A DNA stretch of 64,000 bases from Benincasa hispida. Lineage: Eukaryota; Streptophyta; Magnoliopsida; Cucurbitales; Cucurbitaceae. Location: the NCBI RefSeq assembly GCF_009727055.1, contig NC_052354.1, positions 1,136,086 to 1,200,085 on the forward strand, given 5' to 3'. Shown here piece after piece: positions 58,935-64,000 of the stretch. The position numbers and the translations under genes were made by a program. Numbering within the stretch: position 1 is the stretch's first letter; each line of letters starts with the position of its first letter. The notes beneath the pieces are model-generated. The model was not told the origin of the DNA and searched no databases. It saw only the letters and a program-made list of their open reading frames with translations.

Positions 58935-59374
58935 GAACTGACTCAGAAAACTAAGTTGCTAAGTAGGCCATCTGACTCAGGAAGTTCTTGACAGAACTGG
59001 AAGGTATTCCAGATATGTGTAGGCCCATTACCCTTTATTGTGATAATAGTAGGGAGTTTCGAACTCCAAGGAGTCAAGAAGTCACAGATGCAGCAAACAC
59101 ATAGAATGGAAGTATCATCTGATCCGCGAGATAGTGCGTTGAGGGAACATGATCTTCACGAAGATCACTTCGGAGCACAATGTTGCTAACTCGTTTACGA
59201 AGGCTCTCACGGCTACAGTGTTTGAGAGTCACCTACGAAGCATGGGTCTACAGGATCACCCAGGCTGGATTAGGGCAAGTTGGAGATTTTCTTGTACTCG
59301 GCTTTTATGCCCTAGTTTATTATTTTGTACTAGTTTTATGTATACCTCACTTCGCTTTAGGAAAAGTTGGAGAT
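58935..59374 (+). pseudogene. Copia RNase H end and polypurine tracts, copy D
   Basis: The frame reads LRKFLTELEGIPDMCRPITLYCDNS (58973-59050) and ends ITSEHNVANSFTKALTATVFESHLRSMGLQD (59160-59255), the same residues as at 2480-2740. A TGA replaces Trp (about 58970). Two purine tracts follow (GGGCAAGTTGGAG about 59274; AAAAGTTGGAG about 59362), then the LTR at 59375. It belongs with 49888-49968 and 52055-52225; roughly 100 codons between are lost around the Athila-like insertion. Confidence 0.87.
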
Positions 59375-61269
59375 TGTTGGGATTAATGCCCTAAAATCTC
59401 ATGTCCTGTAGTTTGTAAACAATTTGTACGAACGCTTGTGTCTGTATGTAACTTTAGCATATATGTGGTGACATACAAGTGGATCATGTCTTGAGTGATA
59501 ACCAAAATGGCATGTAGTATATGGATATAGGAACGAAACCTCATCCTGATAACGCTACGGATGCGGCCCGCTTTGTGGAATGGTCACAAATGTTGTGACT
59601 TGCCACAGATGGTCTGATAACACCGTTCATAACAAAGACTTCACTTCACTAGGATGACCATAGGTAACATGACTTCAATCCTCAGTGAGTTGGGAACTCC
59701 TGCCATTGAGGGCGGTCCTTTGATTTGTATGGGTGCAAGTGGCCAGGTCATAAATTCAAACCTACCATTTTGGGGATTCGTCTGATTTGGGAGCTGGGAA
59801 CTCAGCTAACAAAATGGAATTCACTCCTTCCCCAAAGTAGGGGTATGTAGATAGATAGCTCTCTTAAGGGCTGATTCCAGGGCTTGAACGATGTGACGCC
59901 ACACACATTCTCCTGGCACGAGAGGTGTTCACAGCATAGTTGGACTATGTTATATTGTTCATTAGAGGAATCAGTTGGTACTTAAGAAGTGAGATGTAAC
60001 TATAGGAGCAAAACGTAAATTGGCCCAACTGTACTTACGAGCATCTGTGAAAGGTCATCATAACTCATGATTGGTTATATCCGATGGACACAGAAATATA
60101 CTGTGGTAAGAAGAGTTCAGCTTTGGTCTTTAGTGGAGTCCTGATAGTTAATGGATGGTGGATCTTATGGTTAAAGAGTTTAGTTAGCTATTTCACAGAC
60201 CGTTCGAGTTTCGAGCCACAGGTCCATTTAGGTCCCCTAGGTAGCTTGGATAAAGTCGAGAATTAGTGTTTGGGTCAGTTTGAAATGTTCAAATTTGACA
60301 AGGAGGGAGTTCGATTAATATGATATGGTTAATTATATATGATATAATTGGCTAAATGTATGAGATACATTATTTTGGAGGAAATTAGATATAAATATGA
60401 TTTATATCAAGTAGAGGAGAAATTACTATAGTAGATATGTGATATCAAACTATAGGGTAAGAATATAATATGATTATATTCATTAATTATTAAATTAGTT
60501 AATTATATGATCATATGCCTAAAACTTCTCTCAGACGTGCGTTAGTGGGAGCAGCTGCATTCGGTTATGGTAACCGATGAATAAAATGAAAATTTGTTTC
60601 ATTTTGCAAGAGTTCGGAAAAATTGGGATCGGTGTGAAAACGTAATGATTGCATAGTTTGAGAGTTTATACGATAGTCTCTCAACACTTAAACGATCACA
60701 CACCTCGCGCCTAAACGATCGCACGCTAGTATCTAAACAATCACTTAGCTTTCCTAAACGATCGCATAGTGTGCTACATTTTCTAAATGATCGTCTACCA
60801 TTTACTAAACGATCGCTTAGTAAAACCTACATCATCGTATTTGTTTATCGTCTATACGATTTATACTTTCTCCAACCTTTACCAAATTCACCAAAGACCG
60901 CACTTTGGATTCTCACTCCGAGAATACCAAGGGCTCCATTTTGGTGGTGTCGTCCCCGCTACTGTTCACTTGTTCTTGAGTGGTCGTGTTGCTGCCGTTC
61001 GTTTATATGATCGTACTACTATAGCCGACTAGATTGCTGGGCGACAGAGCGCGCATAGAGGTCTTCTGCTGCGTAAGGGTTCCAAAGCTCGAAGAGGGTC
61101 TTCAACTGGTATGAGAACTTTTTCCCTTGTTTTTTAGTGTTCAAAGCATGCCTTTAATTAGTGTGTATTGCATAATTGTCTGTTAGAATGTATGTGTTGT
61201 ATTTCGGTCATAATGAAATCAGAAAGATCCGAACGCACTCGTGAATGCTCTTCGTTAAGAATTTTTTCA
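59375..61269 (+). mobile_element. Copia LTR, family 2 (1895 bp)
   Basis: Starts TGTTGGGATTAATGCCC right after the purine tract and ends near AAGAATTTTTTCA. It has the core block at 59954, a CGATCG array at 60640-60860 and the hairpin ATTCTCACTCCGAGAAT at 60909-60925. By position it is the 3' LTR of copy D, yet a gag begins about 100 bases after it. It may therefore also have served as the 5' LTR of the next internal region. Confidence 0.88.
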
Positions 61270-61372
61270 GTATTATCATTGAAAAAGAATAATCTTGGGT
61301 ACATCATTAATTTGCTAAAACTTGATTGGATTTAAAAGCAATTCACTTATAGAATTTGTTTATAATTTCAGA

Positions 61373-61850
61373 ATGACGAGTTCGATTATACAATTGTTGG
61401 CATCAAAAAACTGATCGGGGATAATTATGTGACCTGGAAATCAAATTTAAACACAATACTTGTGATAGACGATTTACGACTTGTCTTAATAAATGATTAT
61501 CCTCCCATTTAGAGCTCTAACACAAATTGAACTATTCGGGAAACATATGATAGATGGATCAGGGTGAATGATAAAGCCCATGCTTATATCCTTGCTAGCT
61601 TATCTGATGTTTGGCGAAGAAACATGAGGATATGTGTACTGCCAAAGAGATTATAGAATCTTTGCAAGGGAGTTTGGACAATTGTCCTTCACCCTGAGGC
61701 ATGATGCCATCAATTACATTTACAATAGCCGCATGAAAGAGGGGACCTCAATTCGTGAACATGTCCTGGACATGATGGTCCACTTTAATGTGACAGAAGT
61801 AAACGTCGCTGTTCATTTTCAGAAAATTATGTTTGTTCTATAACAATTTC
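61373..61850 (+). pseudogene. Copia Gag N-terminal fragment
   Basis: ATG at about 61373 then a shift into GDNYVTWKSNLNTILVIDDLRLVLINDYPPI, a TAG, and ETYDRWIRVNDKAHAYILASLSD (61540-61610). After another shift it reads FTLRHDAINYIYNSRMKEGTSIREHVLDMMVHFNVTE (61690-61800). Same UBN2-type Gag as at 22464. It ends before the zinc knuckle, where pol is deleted. Confidence 0.82.
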
Positions 61851-62306
61851 TGTTAAGAATCAAATTGTTAAAAGCCATTTGCAAATATATAGATATTTAA
61901 AAATGGTTGGATCAAAGTATAAAAAGTTTAAAGATTTCTAGATTTGACTGTAAACAAAGAGTTGTTAAGACAGGTTAGACGCGTCTTACTCAAAGAGTTG
62001 AGAGTACTTCAATGTAGTGGAAGGAAAGTGTGCTTCCTAGTCATTATTGAGAATAAGATGCAATCCCATATAGGTTAATTAAAAGTTATCGTACACTAAC
62101 ATGTTTACAATGATTCTCTTGGCTAAAGTATTTGAGAATCACCTAGTAAGACTAGGAATACCAGATTAATAACCTAGGGCAAGTGGGAGAAATATCGGAT
62201 ACGGGATACCGAATGGGTTTTCTGTATTTCTCTTTAAAACTTAGAAACCCAGTCTTATATATTGGATATATAAGTTACCACTGGAGTTTTAGTCCAAGTG
62301 AGAGTT
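61851..62306 (+). mobile_element. Deleted interior and polypurine tracts
   Basis: No gene. After degraded sequence the copia 3' signature LAKVFENHLVRLGIPD reappears (about 62118-62165), followed by GGGCAAGTGGGAGAA (62178) and CCAAGTGAGAG just before the LTR at 62307. Protease, integrase, RT and RNase H are missing, so the internal region is only about 1 kb. Confidence 0.72.
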
Positions 62307-64000
62307 TGTTGGGTTTTATGTCCTAAAACTCGTGGTTTGTAAACAATAGAAATTATTCTGAAAGTTCAATAAGGTGTTATTGAATAGATGTTTTGCTTAT
62401 TAGAAATCCAATAAACCTAAAAGTCTCTTGACTATTATATGAGTATTTGAAATTTATGTGGAGACATAACAGTGGATCAAGTTCGAGTAAATAGTCAAAA
62501 TGATTTATAGTATATGAATAAGGTTGGGTACCTTATTCTGGTAACACTATTGGATGCGACCTGCTCTATAATTGTTACAAAGAGTTGTAAAGTGCTACAA
62601 ATGAAGTGATCCTAATTCGTTCATGTTATGACATGAGGAGTGGGGGGTGTCCTTGTGCAAAAGGGCTTGTACAAGATCGAACCACGAAATCAGTCACTCT
62701 TACTTGATAACATTGTTTACTGTTTAGTACTGACTATTTCAAAGCGATGACCTAGGTAACTTGACCTTAATCCTGAGCTAACTATGAACTCCTGTTTATT
62801 CGGATTATCCTTAATTTTGCATAGGTAAGGATTGGCTCAACAATGTCGACTCAATAACCTCCCATTACAGGGGTAAGACCGGATAGATAGTTGGGGACAT
62901 AAGGTGCAAGATGAAATTCACTCATACCCGCTGTTAGGGATAGTAGAGAGGTTGTTCCCTTAAGTGTTGATTCTGATTCTTGAACAAGGGGCCCCACCCT
63001 CTCACTGGCTCGAGAGGGGACTTGATTTGTTGATTGGATCACAAAATAATTGTTCATTAGAGGATCAGTGAGACTTAAGGAACAAGAGGTAATTCGGGGT
63101 AAAACAGAGATTTGACCCAACCGTTATTATGAACAACCTGTGAAGGGTTAACTTACTAATCATGGTTATATCGCGTGGACATAATATATCTACAGTGAGG
63201 GGAGTTCAACTATGACCTTTAGTGGAGTGACCCATTAGTTAACGAATGGGGGGTTACTTCGGTCTAATGAGTTTAGTGGATTAATCTTTGATCATTGAAG
63301 CCCATGATCTGTAGGTTCACGAGGTCCCCCTACTAGCTCGAAAATGGATTAGCTCTAGAGTAGCATGATAAGTTAATTTGAAACGTTCAAATTAGAATTA
63401 AACAAAATTGGAGAATTAATATTTAAATATGATTTAAATATATGAAGGTGGAATTGTGTAAAATTAATTTAATACTTGATAGTCAATTAATTAGAATTAT
63501 TGAAATTGTTTAAATAATTATTTATTAATTTTATTAAGAAAATTAATTTATGAAATTATTTTGTAAAATTAATAATATTGTCAATTTTATAAAACAAATT
63601 GATTTATGAAATCAATTTGAAAAGTTGAAAAAGAAGAAAAAACACAAAAATGGAAAATTGGGATTTTCCATCATCATCTTCAAGCAGCTCACCCATAAAC
63701 CACCATATTTAAGCTTCAATTACTCTAAGAATGAGCTGCATCTCATGCAGCTATCTTTCTTGTATGAAGATCTTTTCAATTTTATAAAACAAATTGATTT
63801 ATGCAATATATTGAAGAGATTGGAGCGAATTTGAGGCAACAATCAAAAGAATTTTTCTGAAAATTCGGTTGAAGAAGGAGTTCTTCAAGTGGGTTACTGC
63901 TGAGCTATTCTCCAAGTTCCCTTGATTCCAGCTTATTTTGAGTCCCAAAACTCAATCTAGAGCACCAAGAGAATAGTGGGGAAGATCTTGTGGTGGCCTA
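62307..64000 (+). mobile_element. Copia LTR, family 1b, runs off the window
   Basis: Starts TGTTGGGTTTTATGTCC after a purine tract. It is related to but diverged from family 1 and matches the interrupted LTR at 46560-49885. Core block at 63049. It gives the uninterrupted version of the site (GGTTAACTTACTAATCATGG near 63147) that is split by the solo LTR at 46994. Confidence 0.88.

Noticed and set aside
61270..61290. Primer binding site after the LTR at 59375-61269
   Set aside because: GTATTATCATTG only loosely resembles TGGTATCAGAGC; too weak to call.

Overview
This is plant nuclear DNA, dominated by decayed retrotransposons. The evidence is Ty1/copia and Ty3/gypsy (Athila-type) polyproteins, LTRs of about 1.9-2.3 kb, an F-box gene remnant, a tRNA-derived SINE-like element and a fragment of plastid DNA (ycf2 plus a trnA-UGC intron piece). 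The copia and envelope-like families resemble those abundant in Cucurbitaceae, so a cucurbit is my best guess, but the sequence alone cannot fix the species. I see no intact protein-coding gene. Nearly every coding stretch carries stops or frameshifts.

Layout, left half. 1-3627 is a copia pol remnant with its 3' LTR, cut by two assembly gaps. 4183-6870 (minus strand) is a broken plant-transposon ORF with a coiled coil and a G-rich repeat block. 6871-10330 is a copia LTR, a gap and a long leader region. 10331-11300 is a GC-rich low-complexity island, and 11301-13675 is unassigned. 13701-18292 is a second copia pol with a complete 3' LTR. 18293-19132 is an Athila-like piece. 19133-27030 is a rearranged copia element (LTR end, tRNA-Met primer site, 2.6 kb leader, gag, protease, integrase remnant) interrupted by an LTR on the opposite strand. 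27040-37000 is a Sirevirus-like copia element with an envelope-like third ORF. It is split by two solo LTRs with target-site duplications (TSDs), and one of these solo LTRs itself carries the plastid DNA.

Layout, right half. 37000-41160 is AT-rich sequence with a SINE-like copy, an LTR-like block and a CT-rich repeat. 41233-42331 is a broken F-box gene. 43202-43313 is a long hairpin. 43330-52225 is a stack of copia LTRs, including an LTR inserted into another LTR and a solo LTR inserted into a reverse transcriptase. 52226-58925 is a minus-strand Athila-like gypsy element lying inside that same copia reverse transcriptase/RNase H region. 58935-64000 holds the end of that copia, an LTR, an internally deleted gag-to-PPT remnant and another LTR that runs off the window.

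The region is best read as nested insertions followed by LTR-LTR recombination (solo LTRs) and decay by C-to-T transitions. The LTRs share regulatory-looking modules: a W-box cluster, a paired RY motif beside a TATA box, a conserved small hairpin, and arrays of a CGATCG-centred motif. These may be the most informative functional signals here. Four assembly gaps lie in or against retroelement sequence, so some of the apparent truncation is an assembly effect.
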